Positions 1-10,834 of a stretch of 64,000 nt of DNA are shown here, piece by piece. This stretch comes from Takakia lepidozioides. Its lineage: Eukaryota; Streptophyta; Takakiopsida; Takakiales; Takakiaceae. The stretch is from positions 1,054,001 to 1,118,000 of the forward strand of contig CM060734.1 in NCBI GenBank assembly GCA_030704615.1. Reading direction: 5' to 3'. The notes below the pieces were generated by a model that worked only from the letters and a program-made list of their open reading frames with translations, was not told the origin of the DNA and did not search any database. Both the position numbers and the translations under genes were made by a program. Within the stretch, counting starts at the first letter, position 1, and each line of letters begins with the position of its first letter.

Positions 1-2006
1 GGAAAAGGACAAGGAAACAGGTGACTGCAGTAACACCCAAAAAGAAGAAAACCATCGGGGCATCAGAGGAGGCGCAGGAGGGGACCCAAGAGAGTGACTC
101 CGACGCCGATTTTGTTCAAGGTCCTGCGACTGCTGTTGCTCCTACCCAGTCCCCGGTCGTCCGGGTTCCCAAGTCAGTTCGGAGTGGGATTGGCTCTGCC
201 AAGAAGTTGGCATTTGAGGGCGAGCCTACACGGCGGTATTCGGCGGTGACGTTTACGCACAGGCCAAAGCTAGAACCTCCAACCATCATCCAATGCGTCA
301 ATGAGAGCTTCCTTGACGCTCTCGCTGCCAGGGCGAAGAAGGTGGCATACAACAAGTCTCTGGCGGAGCAGAAGGGGAAAGCCAAGAAGAGGGCTGCCGG
401 TACAGAGCCTAAAGCACCCCTGGTTTTGAAGCCATGATGGAATTCTTCACGGCTGTGAGCACGAATTGCAAGAGCACTCGGGGGGGGGGTTGAGGTGGAG
501 AGAGCTTGCGACATGATTCTCCTCGACATTCCAGATGGGGAGCTGCTGGAGGGCCTGGATGGTGTGCCCACCTGGAACAGGTTTACTGAGGACTACTGGA
601 AAGCCGGGTTTGGGCTGGCGGGGATGCTTCTGGATGACGGTGGATGTGTGGTTGTCCTTGCCATGAGAGGGAAGACCACAGAGAATGCGGTGGCAAGGTG
701 GACACCAAAAAGTGTCACCCCGGTCCTCCTCAGAAAATGGTTCTGCATCAGTACGCAGGGGTTGCGAACAGAGGGCCAAAGTGTAAGTTATCAATCTATT
801 GCATTCACTTCATATTGTGGTGTATGTTAAGTAGACCCTGGAATTGATCCCTTCTTTGTTGGATGTGCAGACATTGGTGTTTGAGGCATATTGCTTTGTG
901 AAGAGAGGGTCTACGTTCAAATTCCGCAACGACGGTCGTCTTGTTGATGCCGTTGTGGACCCTGTAACCTACGATGTCCTCTACAACTATGTGCCCCACT
1001 CTAGTATGCCGAAGGACACAAAGACAGGCAAACCGTGGCGGTACAGCCGGACCCGGAGCCCTGCTTTCATCCAAACCCTCATGGAGACGTGCTCGGATGT
1101 CCAAGGGCGGATTCTGGACCTCACATGCGGCACGGGTAAGCCTTCACGTGCTCAGTTTGTCCCCTGGCCCCATTGCAATTGCATGCCGCAAGCTATTAAC
1201 CGCCCGCTTTGTTCCTCAGGTGCTTCAATGTGGGCAGGGACGTTGTCCGACAGGCATGTGTTCGCCTTCGAGCCAGATACTGCCCTCCACAACTTGGAAC
1301 TTGCAGCGGCTGAACGTCTGCCGAAAGAGGAAGAGGCATCCTCGGAGGATGAGGAAAAATCCGAGAAGGAGCAGGGGGAGGAAGTTGGGATCGAGGCCGA
1401 GGAGCCCCCGGTTTACGAGTGAGTGGTGGCATTGTAAGTTGCCTCCAGATTTTGTGAGGCACCTCCCTCCGCTCTCTTATTTCATTGAAAACCCTTTCTG
1501 GTTGTGCTGGTATTGACATTCTTCAAGTGGATTTGTTCTTACTGTAGGATGCCAAGTACTGCCGGAGGGACGTCTACACCGGAGTTCATGGGCAGGAGGA
1601 ACGTGCCTTTTTTTGCCAGGGGGATTTCATGCCTAGTCCAGAAAGGGAGTACATCCTTCCTACTTATGCTGCCCGGCTTGCTTCGGTGTCCATTAGGAGG
1701 TGTTCCGAACGTAGTCGTGTACAGCAGATTTTAGACGAGGCAAGCCTCAAGAAAATGAAGATGAGGGAGGAGGCAACAGCTATTAGAGCCCGTCGGGCTC
1801 GTAGATTTGTGTTGGATTCTGCTGAGGAAAGTGGGGGAGAAGACGCAGAAGATTCCCAGGAGGTGAGGTGGACAGTCCCCCAAGGAGAGGACGGGATTTT
1901 TGAGAGGCATAGTGGAACTGATGCATCACAGAGCTCAGAGGATGAGGGGGATGAGGGGGATGAGGAAGAAGGTGGGGCAAGTTCCTCGGAGGGTGTAGGA
2001 GAGTAG
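1..2006 (+). pseudogene. ParB-linked DNA methyltransferase, copy A (C-terminal part, 5' end outside window)
   Basis: This is the C-terminal half of a beta-class (N4/N6-type) DNA methyltransferase. A basic, charged linker (1-437) is followed by MILLDIPDG at about 516-542, which aligns with the usual catalytic IV motif (DPPYG). Exon 871-1135 ends in ILDLTCGTG and continues after an intron with ASMWAG...HVFAFEPD (1220-1418), a typical SAM-binding motif I. The last exon (1548-2006) carries PSPEREYILPTYA and a Glu/Ser-rich acidic tail. Introns are 783-870, 1136-1219 and 1419-1547, all GT-AG. The motif order IV then I is the beta-class order. Exon joins were chosen because they keep the frame shared with copies B and C. 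Two lesions are visible: a frame change around the G-run at 481-490, and one G missing near 1621 relative to copy C. It is therefore probably inactive. The ParB domain would lie upstream of the window. Confidence 0.75.
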
Positions 2007-2069
2007 TGCCCATTCCGGCTATGACAGTTAGAACACACTTGTATAGACGTGGCTTGCCACAAAATTTGC

Positions 2070-2075
2070 AATAAA
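2070..2075 (+). terminator. Poly(A) signal of methyltransferase copy A
   Basis: AATAAA lies 64 bases after the stop codon of copy A. The same signal, at the same distance, follows copy C (57,770). Conservation in both copies suggests the 3' end of the transcript lies here, before the element terminus. Confidence 0.5.
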
Positions 2076-2121
2076 ATGTTGCATTTCAAGTCCACTGGTG
2101 CCACATTCCAACTTCACATGA

Positions 2122-2227
2122 CCCTATTTCCGTGCCTCCTAACCCTATTTCCGTGGACTCACAATGGTCTGCTCATGCTTTTTTTTTTTCCGCTCATGCT
2201 CATGCCGCTCATGAAATAGCAGCCCCC
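2122..2227. repeat. Element terminus next to methyltransferase copy A
   Basis: Two CCTATTTCCGTG-type motifs (about 2123-2153) are followed by CTCATG iterations (2190-2219) ending in CATGAAATAG and CAGCCCCC. The same order and nearly the same sequence occur after copy C (57,830-57,938). Similarity between the two loci stops just after the CAGCCCCC run, which marks the probable outer end of the element. Read outward to inward this end is GGGGGCTGCTATTTCATGAG. Confidence 0.65.
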
Positions 2228-2838
2228 GACCCAAAGTATGATGTAATGGCACAACCTGTAGGCAAAGTTCGTTTCTTACTTGCTTGACGGCTGTGCTCGA
2301 GCTTCGCAGATGCCTTCGCAGCCAAATGCGCTTTCATCGTAGCAAGCAATTCCGGATGAGCAACGTCAACATGCTTGCGCATGGCAGTGATACCATGCAG
2401 CTTGTTGTATTTCACAAGACCTTTCCGGAGCACACTATGCTTACCAACAAGCTGATTGGAAGTCATAGGCTGGGATCGACAGACAATACAACGTAATATC
2501 TGAGGATTGACATGGTCCACCTCAGCTGCATCATTCAACGCAAAGAATGACCAACAGACAGAGCCTCTATTTATTGTGTGGTTTCCAGAATTTGCCCTGT
2601 GCTTGCAAAACAAGGAGCTGCTGTTGTGCAGATTCAATTTGCGGATCTTTGAGAACCTCATCCACGATAGCAAGATCATGCCCAATCTGCTCAACCTCAG
2701 TGTCATCATGTGGTAAAATGTTGGAAGATGCAGGGATTTCATATGCTTGCAAGGCACAACTAGCTTGCTCATCCATGATTTCCCGGAGGGAGCCCAGAGG
2801 CTATAGACTCTAAGCTCGCAACAATGTTGGTCTGCCAT
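2209..2838 (-). pseudogene. BED-like zinc-finger protein fragment (hAT-type transposase N-terminus)
   Basis: The readable protein contains CIVC, then HGITAMRKHVDVAHPEL, giving C-x2-C ... H-x4-H as in BED zinc fingers of hAT transposases. It is followed by a Lys/Ala-rich helix (LAAKASAKLEHSRQASKK). A neighbouring frame (2567-2776) encodes an acidic stretch with DDTEVEQIGHD, so a frameshift probably separates the true N-terminus from the finger. No dimerisation domain or RNase H core is present, so this is a fragment. It overlaps the end of the copy A element by about 10 bases and reads towards it. A host gene is possible but less likely. Confidence 0.4.
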
Positions 2839-3164
2839 CGCATTTGGGCGCTCAGAGAATTAACACGATAGAGATCTTCAGAAGGCGGTTGCATAATCAC
2901 TACTCATGAATGCAGCTCGGTTGTAATCACATCTCAAGGTCTTCTTCAAAAGTTGATACCCAGCTGATTTTCAAGGTTCCAGTCAGGTTCCGTGTAGTAA
3001 GCCAGGTTGCCCCCCGCCAGTTCCAGCTTGGGCCGGGTAAGTGGCGAGATGGCCCTCGCCGGTTCTAACTCAAGCCGGGTCCACCAAAAACTTGGGTGGC
3101 GGGTCTCAATAGTATGATACCCTGAATATTACCCGGCCGGGTATAAATGTCAACATATATACCT

Positions 3165-3425
3165 GCCCAACACTGATCTGGACCCAAAACCATATTTTCT
3201 TCCCTCATTTGTACTCCAAGGTTGAGTTTTCTTCAACTTCATGCACTCTTCATAGAGAGTTCTGCAATAGTGAGCGAAGAAAACACTTTTTGTTTTCATT
3301 TTTTTCATTTTTTATTCCAATTCTTTGCATAGATGCCGTGACGTGAGGGTTGAATTCAAAGAACGAAATAGAGCCAAAATAAAAATCATTATGCCCCTCA
3401 AATCCGCAATCGTAGATATTCTAAA
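3165..3425. repeat. CACTA-associated internal repeat unit, copy 1
   Basis: The block beginning CTGGACCCAAAACCATATTT, with CTCATTTGTACTCCAAGGTT and TTCATAGAGAGTTC, is homologous to 23,880-24,110. Shorter matches occur at 12,310-12,342 and 23,565-23,620. In both long copies a cluster of GTCGC palindromes and then a GTAGTG terminus follow, so the block is the sequence just inside the right end of one CACTA-like family. No coding potential is visible. Confidence 0.6.
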
Positions 3426-3479
3426 TCCAAATATTTATTTAAAATTCATTAAAATTCGATTTAATCAAAATTGGCTCTA

Positions 3480-5057
3480 TCAGTGACTCCCTGGGGGTCG
3501 CTACCAATGAAATGTTCACAATTCTGGATGAGTTATGATGATACAATCAACGAATGGTGATGCAGTCTTCTCTAGAAACAATTGGATTCCTAACCTACAA
3601 GATCATGAAATTGCCTCGGAGTTCATCTCAACATTTAAGAAGGAGCTTGGTGCTAAACATTCACTCGACACTATATCGCTCATTCCTTCATGAGATAATC
3701 CAATTAAGATTCAAAATATCTTCAAGACATTTTATAAATTGGCAACGATGGAGCTCAAGAATCTGGATCCTAGAAGAGAGTGTTTTTGAGTGTAAGGACT
3801 TCAAGTTGTGCTTAATATATAAGTATAAGACGACATATCCCACAGTAGATCCGCAGAAGAATATTTGGTACTGGGGTCTGAAATAAACCCGACATTTTTT
3901 ACCACCGACCCAGAGGAGGTCGCTTAAGGTATTTTTCCCAAAAATTTTATTTGGTTCTATTAGCGACTCCCTAGGGGTCGCTACCAGTTTAAACAATATA
4001 TACTGGGGTTTTAAATAAACCCGACGCTTTTTACCAGCGACCCAAAGGGGGTCGCTTAAGGTTTTTTGGTCCTAAGAACTTTTTGCTTATATCAGTGACT
4101 CATTGGGAGTTGCTCCCAATTTAAACAATATTTAACTGGGATTTCAGCTAAACCCGACAATGTCTATCAGCGACCCCGAGGGGGTCGCAGTCGGTTTTTT
4201 GTCCAATTTTTTTTTGGGTGCTAACAACGACTCTTTGGGGGTCGCTTCTAGTTCCCACAATATTTTATTGGGGTCTCAAACACCCGACGCTGTTTACCAG
4301 CGACCCCGAGGGGGTCGTAGTAATTTTTTCTTTCCTTGTTTTCTCTGGGGTACTGCCAGCGACGCCACGGGGGTCGCTTCTAGTTTTCTAAGCAAAAAGT
4401 TCTTAGGACCAATATTCTATTGGGGTTTCAAGATAACCCGACGCTGTTTATCAACAATCCGTAGGGGGTCGGATTGGGTTTTTTGTCCTAATTTTTATTG
4501 GGGTGCTCGTAGCGACGTCCTAGGGGTCGTATTTAGGTTTTGTTAACAATGACCCGAACAACGTCGTTGTAAGAGAACGTCCCTTCCGGGGTCGCTTACG
4601 GGTTTCCTGCTCAAAAATCAAACTATAAATTGAGAATTAAAATAATCAAAATCAGAAATTTAATAATCAAATTTGATACTAGAGGCGACGCCAAGGACGA
4701 CACTAGCCATTTATAAAAATATATTTTGTTCTTGAATTGGACCCTCGGGGGTCGGTTGGGGGCCAAAGACCGTAAGCCGACTTCAGAGAGGTCAGTTTTA
4801 GGACTGACCTCCAGGGGGCGCAGTTGGAAACCGACCCAAAATCACCACGGCGGAGCGACGCCTGGGGAGTCGCTCAAAATGACTTGGTCATTTTGGGATT
4901 TTTAGCTGTCGAGGTGGTCGACATAGCAACCCCTCTGGGGTTGGTCGAAATTCGGGCGACCCTCTAGGCGTCGCTAATTCGCCGACGACGTCGGCGTCGC
5001 ACGGTTCCGCGCGTGCCGGGCCGTGGGCGTCATTAACCCCCCCTAATTGCAGTAGTG
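3480..5057. mobile_element. Right end of a CACTA-like element with GTCGC palindrome array
   Basis: More than a dozen short inverted repeats of the type GCGACCCCNNGGGGGTCGC are spread over about 1.5 kb, for example near 3483, 3966, 4035, 4170, 4225, 4300, 4365, 4860 and 4955. The block ends TAACCCCCCCTAATTGCAGT followed by AGTG at 5057. The same terminal phrase (TAACCCCCCCTAA...GTAGTG) closes the cluster at 24,558. In CACTA (En/Spm) transposons, subterminal repeat arrays of this sort bind the element's own proteins. The left end was not found. Long open frames here are translations of the repeat and not genes. Confidence 0.55.
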
Positions 5058-5058
5058 C

Positions 5059-5282
5059 AGGTGTGTGACACTTGGCCACACCTCCTGAGCTAGTGTACCC
5101 ACCCCGTCATCCACGGACTTCGTATAACTCGACATAACCATGCTGTTTGGCACATTCATAAACTCCTCATGCACCACACCAAAACCAGATGGTTCTTGCT
5201 CATTAATGCTGGCACCTACCAAGGTAGATCCCTAGACCATATCGTCCCGCCATGGTTACTCCCTTGTGTCTGCCCCCACTCG
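5059..5282. other. No gene recognised
   Basis: Mixed sequence between two transposon ends. I see no motif, repeat or open frame that resembles a protein family. Confidence 0.5.
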
Positions 5283-5806
5283 CGGTTGAGTTTTCCATGA
5301 GCAGTGAGCAGAGGAATATCCCTTTCCATGAGCAGAGGCATATTTTTAGATTCTGATTCAAGGATATTCTCACAAATATCCGAGGAATATTTTGCCGAAC
5401 CTGTGCCGAGGAATATTCTATTGAGGAATATTCTTTCAAACATGTGCCAAACCAGTTCGGACCACTACCGAACCTATGGCACTGTTCGGCGCCGAACAGT
5501 GCGGGCACCTATGTTTTCTAAAAAAAGGGGGGTTTTTTTATTTTATTTTATTTAATTTAAAATATTATAAATAAATAAATAAAATTATTAAAATAATTAT
5601 TTTTAGTGTATGAAATGGGGTTCGGTGCCGAACCTTCAATCTTTGAGGGGTTATATGCAATAAAAATCTGAAAATGGGAATAGTCCATGACCTGAACCGA
5701 ACCTCGAACCTATCCCAAACCTAGAAGTGGTTCGGCAAACAGGTCCGTGCGGTGAAGGTTCGGTATCACTTCTCACTGCTCATGGATTTTCAGCCCCCCC
5801 CCCCCA
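5283..5806. mobile_element. Small inverted-repeat element (MITE-like)
   Basis: The left end reads GAGTTTTCCATGAGCAGTGA (from 5288). The right end, read on the minus strand, is GAAAATCCATGAGCAGTGAG (up to about 5792), preceded by a poly-G run (poly-C on plus, 5796-5807). The interior, about 0.5 kb, is non-coding. It holds GAGGAATATTC motifs (5309, 5378, 5406, 5420) and GGTTCGG/CCGAACC palindromes (5452-5500, 5619-5633, 5728). The ends resemble the termini flanking methyltransferase copies A and C, so this may be a non-autonomous relative of that family. Confidence 0.45.
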
Positions 5807-6560
5807 CTCCCCCTGCAGTACCTGCCCCGCCAGACTATGCCCTGACATCTTGCTGGTCCATGGTCTACCCGTAAATGCCCCCCCACCCACTATTTCGTCC
5901 CCAAACCTTACCATCCGCTTTATCGAATTTACATACTGCCACAATCGCTACCCCAACTCATCCTTTTTAGACAAACGACATAAATATGTCCTGCTCATCC
6001 TCGCAATTCGCCAACGTGGTTGGAACACCGTCCCACTAACCGTCATCACTGTTGGAACTAGAGGTGACATCCACAATGCCAGTATAACCGCTATACACAA
6101 AAACTTCAAAACCCCTATCTCTCCTATCCACAAATGCTTTAAGGCAATCCACCTCACGACGCTTCGTTCCCTCACAACTATTATTACCAATAAGCGGCAA
6201 CTTGAATCCAACCCCCCTTGGTACCCTTGGTACCTCTATCCCTTGGTTACCCGGTGTCCCTCAGACATCTACTTTCTTTATAGGGCCCACCTCCGAAAGA
6301 GGGCAGCAGCCACGAGGCGAAGTGACTCTTAGTTACGCTGGCTACGGCTGGAGTCTTCTCTCTGCTACGACCACCCCACTCGGAGCCCCCACTGCAACCC
6401 GGTTATGGGGCTCCATCTAGTAAGCGCCTCCGCCCTCTTGAGTGTCTTCGGCACTCAAGGGTCGTTCAGCCCCCACTCCTACTTCTGCCAATGCCCCCAC
6501 CATAGGGACAGCCCCTCTTGTGTGCTGACCCCCTGCACTCAAGGCAAATGGTCTTTTGAA
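5807..6560. other. No gene recognised
   Basis: C/T-rich sequence with an open frame at 5727-6332 whose translation is Pro/Thr-rich and resembles no family I know. It may be retrotransposon debris leading into the chromodomain fragment at 6575. Confidence 0.3.
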
Positions 6561-6574
6561 GCTGTATTTCAAGG

Positions 6575-6793
6575 ATGAAGCGCGTCCAACAAGTTTTGCG
6601 TCCACCACCTGTGCAGTTGGATCATGAGAATGAACACGAGTACGAGGTGGAGGCAGTACTTAAATCGAGGAGGTTCAAGAATCGAGAAACAAAGTATCTC
6701 GTGAAATGTAAAGGTTACCATCATGTGGAGGTAACTTGGGTGTGTGCCTCAGAAATGGGAAACACACCCAAGGAGGTGACAGCTTTCAAATGA
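6575..6793 (+). pseudogene. Chromodomain fragment of a Ty3/gypsy chromovirus pol
   Basis: The 72 residues include HEYEVEAVLKSRRF, then KYLVKCKGYHHVEVTWVCAS. This is the chromodomain pattern (Y-x-VE-x-IL ... YLVKWKGY ... TWEP) found at the C-terminus of chromovirus integrases. There it is thought to target insertion to marked chromatin. Two usual aromatic/acidic positions are changed (KCKGY for KWKGY, TWVCAS for TWEPAS). The stop at 6791-6793 follows directly. A purine-rich stretch at 6839-6856 could be the polypurine tract before the 3' LTR. No integrase core, RT or protease lies upstream. Confidence 0.65.
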
Positions 6794-6859
6794 TGACCTC
6801 AAAATCGGAAGAAGCATTAATGGGGACATCAACCTTAGATGGTGGGGGAGAGAATGCAT

Positions 6860-7925
6860 GTGGGTATTTGCAGGATTGGGTGTCTCAGTTTTTGTGTAAC
6901 ATGGCAGTTTCTGCAGTGACCCTCGTTCATGGTTTTACCCATATTTGTCCAACAACTCCATATTTCATCTAAATTTATATGGTATAGGGTTTCTAACTAC
7001 AATAGGTATGTGTACCAATTGTTAGATTGATTGATTGAAAAAACAATCATGTACCAGAGAGCCATGGACTTTTAAAGTTGATTACTGTGGAGTGCAGATG
7101 TTACACATAAAATCTTATGGACTAAAAAAACATCATGTACACTCATACACTGGCACAAAGGAAAACACACTAGGGGTGCCATTTTTAAATCCAACCCAAA
7201 CCCACTTTTATATGGACTAGTTATCTTAGGAATTGAGAGCTATGGACTATTTTGTACATAAAAACATGTTGATTTGCTCTAGTCCATAGCATATTATGTT
7301 TTGGGTTTTTGAGGTGTCGTCTTTTACTAAAAATGCATACAAACCTATAATCTAGAGGTGTCATGTGGTATATGGACAAGTGGTTGTAAATTCTAGATTT
7401 TGACGTCTAAATGTTTTTTCAAATTAAAGATTAAAATATCTAGTAAAGAATGTTTTCAATATTTGAGGAGGGACTCTTTACTAAAAATGTTATGTATACT
7501 ACTATCTATCTTTCAAAAATAAACTGAAAGCAATAGATTAAAAAAAATAAAAATCCATGACTTCCAGTGGACTCAATACGTGCCGCTTTTGATCCACCCA
7601 ATCCTGCAACTGCCCATGTTTAGTCCGGCTTAGCTAGCTCAGGAATCCGATTGCAAACACTTGTGTTGTACAAATCTTTGTTTATAAAGAGAAACCATTT
7701 CCAAATGTTGTGTTTCCTATTTTGTTTGGAATGGTGATGCATGACATGGTTGGCTAGTATGTAAAATACATGCTAGTTTACAAAAGTAAGGAGAGGTAAA
7801 TTGGACAAGTTGCGTGTTTGGGTAGTGCCAAAATTGGGTGACTCCCAACTAAGGGGTAAGGAAACTTGCGCCTTGTTTGGGAGTGCACGTGCTAGTGCGC
7901 ACCTGGCGCGCTTGTACTATAACCG
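6860..7925. other. AT-rich, no gene recognised
   Basis: This could contain the 3' LTR of the chromovirus fragment, but I found no second LTR to compare. ATGGACTA-type words recur (for example 7065, 7215, 7240 and 7280). No protein-like frame is visible. Confidence 0.35.
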
Positions 7926-7926
7926 C

Positions 7927-8276
7927 GCGGGTCTGTATTTTCCATGAGCGATGAGCAAACTCTCATGAGCCATGAGCAGAACCCACCGAACCTGAAACGG
8001 AGCAATCCCGAAGCTAGGCTGTAGGTTCGGATTTGGGACTGCATGCGGAAATGAACGGGAAAGTCGACACGTTTTAGGTCTTTTCTGATTCTGTCCGCGG
8101 TTATAGACATTCTATCCCCTATTTCCGATCGGTAGCTGCAGTGCATATCACATGTGAAGTCTGTGCCGACTTCCCAAACCAGATCTCGGAAGTCGGCGCA
8201 AACTTCTTTTCCAGGGAACCCGGAAGTCTGTGCCGACTTCCCAAACTAAGATAGGGAAGTCTGTGCAGGCTCTCCA
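7927..8276. repeat. ATGAGC terminus followed by GAAGTC...GACTTC palindromes
   Basis: GTATTTTCCATGAGCGATGA at 7932 and CATGAGCCATGAGC at 7965 match the ATGAGC-type termini at 5290 and 58,115. They are followed by four partial or full palindromes of the form GGAAGTCTGTGCCGACTTCC (8157-8180, 8187-8206, 8220-8242, 8257-8275). This looks like the left end of another non-autonomous element of the group. The right end was not found. Confidence 0.4.
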
Positions 8277-8877
8277 TGACAGAATTACGTAGGACTTTGT
8301 GACCTCATTCAATGACATGAACCCTACATCCTACGGTACTCAAACAAGCCCTGGAAATCGGCATTGACACGACGAATCCCACCGTCACAAATTTCATTTA
8401 TTTATTCTTCAAGGAAACAAGTCCAAGCAGCGATCCTGTCAGAAGGATAACTCTCCGATATAATATTTTGATTCATATGTCTATCCTGTTGCGTTGATGT
8501 CGACAACACGAACCACGGAGTCGTCAAACCACAAGTCTAGAATCAGAAGTGGTGTTGTGTTGCTCCACTGACCATTGTCGATATCTGGATGGAGATGACG
8601 CACATGAAGATACAACACCTCGATATTCAAGGGGGGTCGGGACACAAGAGGGGCTGCCCCTGTGGTGGGGGCAGTGGCAACAATAGGTACGGGGGCTGCA
8701 GCACGGGGGGTGCTAGTCCGTGAGCGGCTCACGTGAGCGGAAAGATGCGTGAGCGGGAAGATGCCAATCCGTGAACGGAAAGAAGCTCACGTAATAGGGT
8801 GCATGGGCCTACAATCGCGGATGAGGAAGCCCCGGAGAGACCTATTTCCGCGGGAATGAGTGTACATATCATGCGTA

Positions 8878-9005
8878 CTTGGATGAATGTTGGATGAATA
8901 ATGGATGAATGATGGATGAATAATTCATGAATGGTTGAATGCGAGATGGCTGATGAATAGACATATGCTTTGCAATGCATGAACAATGGATGAGTGGATG
9001 GTTCA
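8878..9005. repeat. GATGAATG minisatellite, left arm
   Basis: Imperfect tandem units of GGATGAATGATGGATGAATA type. The same motif occurs at 12,540-12,860 and, inverted, at 10,040-10,105. In each case it sits just inside a TGAGCG-rich terminus. Confidence 0.7.
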
Positions 9006-9260
9006 AGACTGGATGTATTATCGAGGGTCATCGCTCAGGTACTTCCCCGGAATGAGGATTTAGTAGATGTACCTGAACCATATATTCAGAAAACACAGAT
9101 GCAGCATGTGCTTGTTAATTCCCATTAAACCCCCTTGTAATCAATGTCGCGTTGATGCAAAGTTGATCCCTGAACTTCCCAAAAGACTAGAAGACACGAA
9201 ACACTAAGCAAGACAAAGATTTATTTCCCGAAAGAGGCGATTGAAATCCATAGCATTATC

Positions 9261-10040
9261 AAGGTTGCGTTAACGCAACCTTGATTGTGTCCTATACAAA
9301 ATGCAAAAAACAGTGCAAAAATGATGCTTTTATTTCTCAAATTAAGGTTGCGTCAACGGAAGGTTGATTTGCATCCTGCGACTTCAAATTTTTTTTTTGG
9401 AAAAAATATGCTTTCATTTCTCAAATCAAGGTTGCGTCAATGCAAGGCTGTTTTGCATCCTGCGACTTCAAAAAAAAAAATTAATTTGTTTTTTTGGAAA
9501 AATGATGCTTTCATTTCTCAAATCAACCTTGCGTTAACGCAAGGTTGATTAGCCCATACAAAATGCAAAAAACAGTGCAAAAAAGATGCTTTCATTTCTC
9601 AAATCAAGGTTGCGTCAACGCAAGGTTGATTTGCATCCTGCGACTTCAAATTTTTTCTTTTTTTTTTCTTTTTTTTTTGGAAAAAAGATGCTTTCATTTC
9701 TCAAATCAAGATTGCGTCAACGCAAGGTTGATTTGCATCCTACGATTTTATTTTATTTATTTTTTATTTTTGGGAAAAATGATGCTTTCATTTCTCAAAT
9801 CAACCTTGACGCAAGGTTGATTTGCATGACCCAAAAAAAAAAAAAAAAAAAAAAAAAACCGCAAAAAAAAAAGTCGCAGGATGCAAATCAACCTTGCGTT
9901 GACGCATCCTTGATTTGAGAAATCTTTTTTCCAAAAAAAAAAAAAAACTACCGTAATCATCCACTTCCATTCGGAAATCAACCTCGCGTTGACACAAGGT
10001 TGATTTCAAGTTCTCCGAAATTAACCTCGTGTTGCTGTCA
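9261..10040. repeat. Tandem array of AAGGTTGCGTCAACGCAACCTT-type palindromes
   Basis: About nine units of roughly 90-110 bases each contain the palindrome GGTTGCGTYAACGCAACC or a degenerate form (9261, 9346, 9429, 9524, 9605, 9708, 9800, 9888, 9977). They are separated by ATGCTTTCATTTCTCAAAT, GCATCCTGCGACTT and poly-A/T tracts. Unit orientation changes after about 9,880. The open frames seen here are repeat translations with no gene character. Confidence 0.75.
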
Positions 10041-10381
10041 TCCATGCTTCATTCATCCATCTTTTGTCATCCTGCATTCATCCTACATTCATCCATTCCA
10101 CATAGCCATTAATCCTTAAGAATTTCGCCACATATTTCTCTCAAATTTTCATGCATGGAACTCGACGTCTTAGGTGCCAGACATCGTATGTTACCCTCCG
10201 CTCCACTCAACATTGCCCCCACGACAATAGGTCCTGCTTTTCCCACGGCTATAGTCTCCGCTTCCCTTATGTGCTCACGCTTAAGAAATCTGCTCACGCT
10301 TAAGAGATCTGCTCACGCTTAATGAAGTCTGCTCACGCTTAGTGCGCTAAGCGTGAGCGCGCTCACACGCTAGCTTCCCTC

Positions 10382-10776
10382 TGGTGGGTGGGCCAAGACT
10401 CACCGCGACTCATCACCGGGAGTCAAGGGTCTTCGTGGTGGTTCGCCATAAAAGGACGGTGTTGTTTGTGGAACCCCCGCTGACAGTCACAGAAGTGTAT
10501 ATAGGGAGTAATAACCCCAAGAACGGTGCAAGCCTGTTGGTGACCAAAAACTAGTGAGTAAGCGTGCGAGCCGGAAAGCGACCAAGGTGTGGGGAGCTGG
10601 AATTTCCACTAGGCCCAGAGTGAGAGGGGGTCTTGTGGAGGAGCAAAGGGGGACCGTTATGTCCCGGTGAGCAGCCGAAGCTCCGAGTTGGCCCGACAGC
10701 CAGTTTGGGAGTTAGACGCGCGCATCAAAGCGAGTAACTATGACGTGAAGGGGAGCTTACCGAAGGGAGGTGCGCA
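10382..10776 (+). mobile_element. Probable 5' LTR of a Ty3/gypsy element
   Basis: A segment bounded by TG (10,382) and CA (10,776) ends five bases before a tRNA primer-binding site. It contains a TATA-like TATATAGGG at 10,498 that could start transcription. The second LTR is not in the window, so the left boundary is inferred from the TG...CA rule and the end of the preceding element. Confidence 0.45.
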
Positions 10777-10781
10777 ATACT

Positions 10782-10793
10782 TGGTATCAGAGC
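10782..10793 (+). other. tRNA-Met primer-binding site
   Basis: TGGTATCAGAGC is complementary to the 3' end of plant initiator tRNA-Met and is the standard minus-strand primer site of plant LTR retrotransposons. It lies directly after the predicted LTR and upstream of gag. Confidence 0.75.
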
Positions 10794-10834
10794 TTAGAGT
10801 TCAGTACGCGATTGTCCTTGAGATCGGCCTCATC

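Larger units (their letters stand above)
8718..10376. mobile_element. Non-autonomous palindrome-rich element with GTGAGCG/CTCACG ends
   Basis: The left end carries iterated GTGAGCGG and CTCACGTGAGCGG (8718-8800). The right end carries four CTGCTCACGCTTAA units and an inverted copy (10,267-10,372). Inside the left end are CTATTTCCGCGG and a GATGAATG minisatellite (8878-9005). Inside the right end is the same minisatellite in inverse orientation (10,040-10,105). The centre (9261-10,040) is a tandem array of a palindrome. This mirrors the end structure of the 12.3-23.6 kb element (TGAGCG cluster, CCGCGGAAA motif, GATGGATGAATG minisatellite), so it is probably a coding-deleted relative. No gene lies inside. 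Confidence 0.5.

Noticed and set aside
1664-2104. Ser/Pro-rich minus-strand frames over 1.66-2.1 kb
   Set aside because: Antisense shadows of the acidic tail of methyltransferase copy A.
4160-4546. 128-residue open frame in the GTCGC region
   Set aside because: It arises from translating the palindrome array; residues simply follow the DNA repeat.
9261-10040. CRISPR-like regularly spaced palindromic repeats
   Set aside because: Spacers are themselves repetitive (same words and poly-A/T tracts), the context is eukaryotic transposons, and there are no cas genes.
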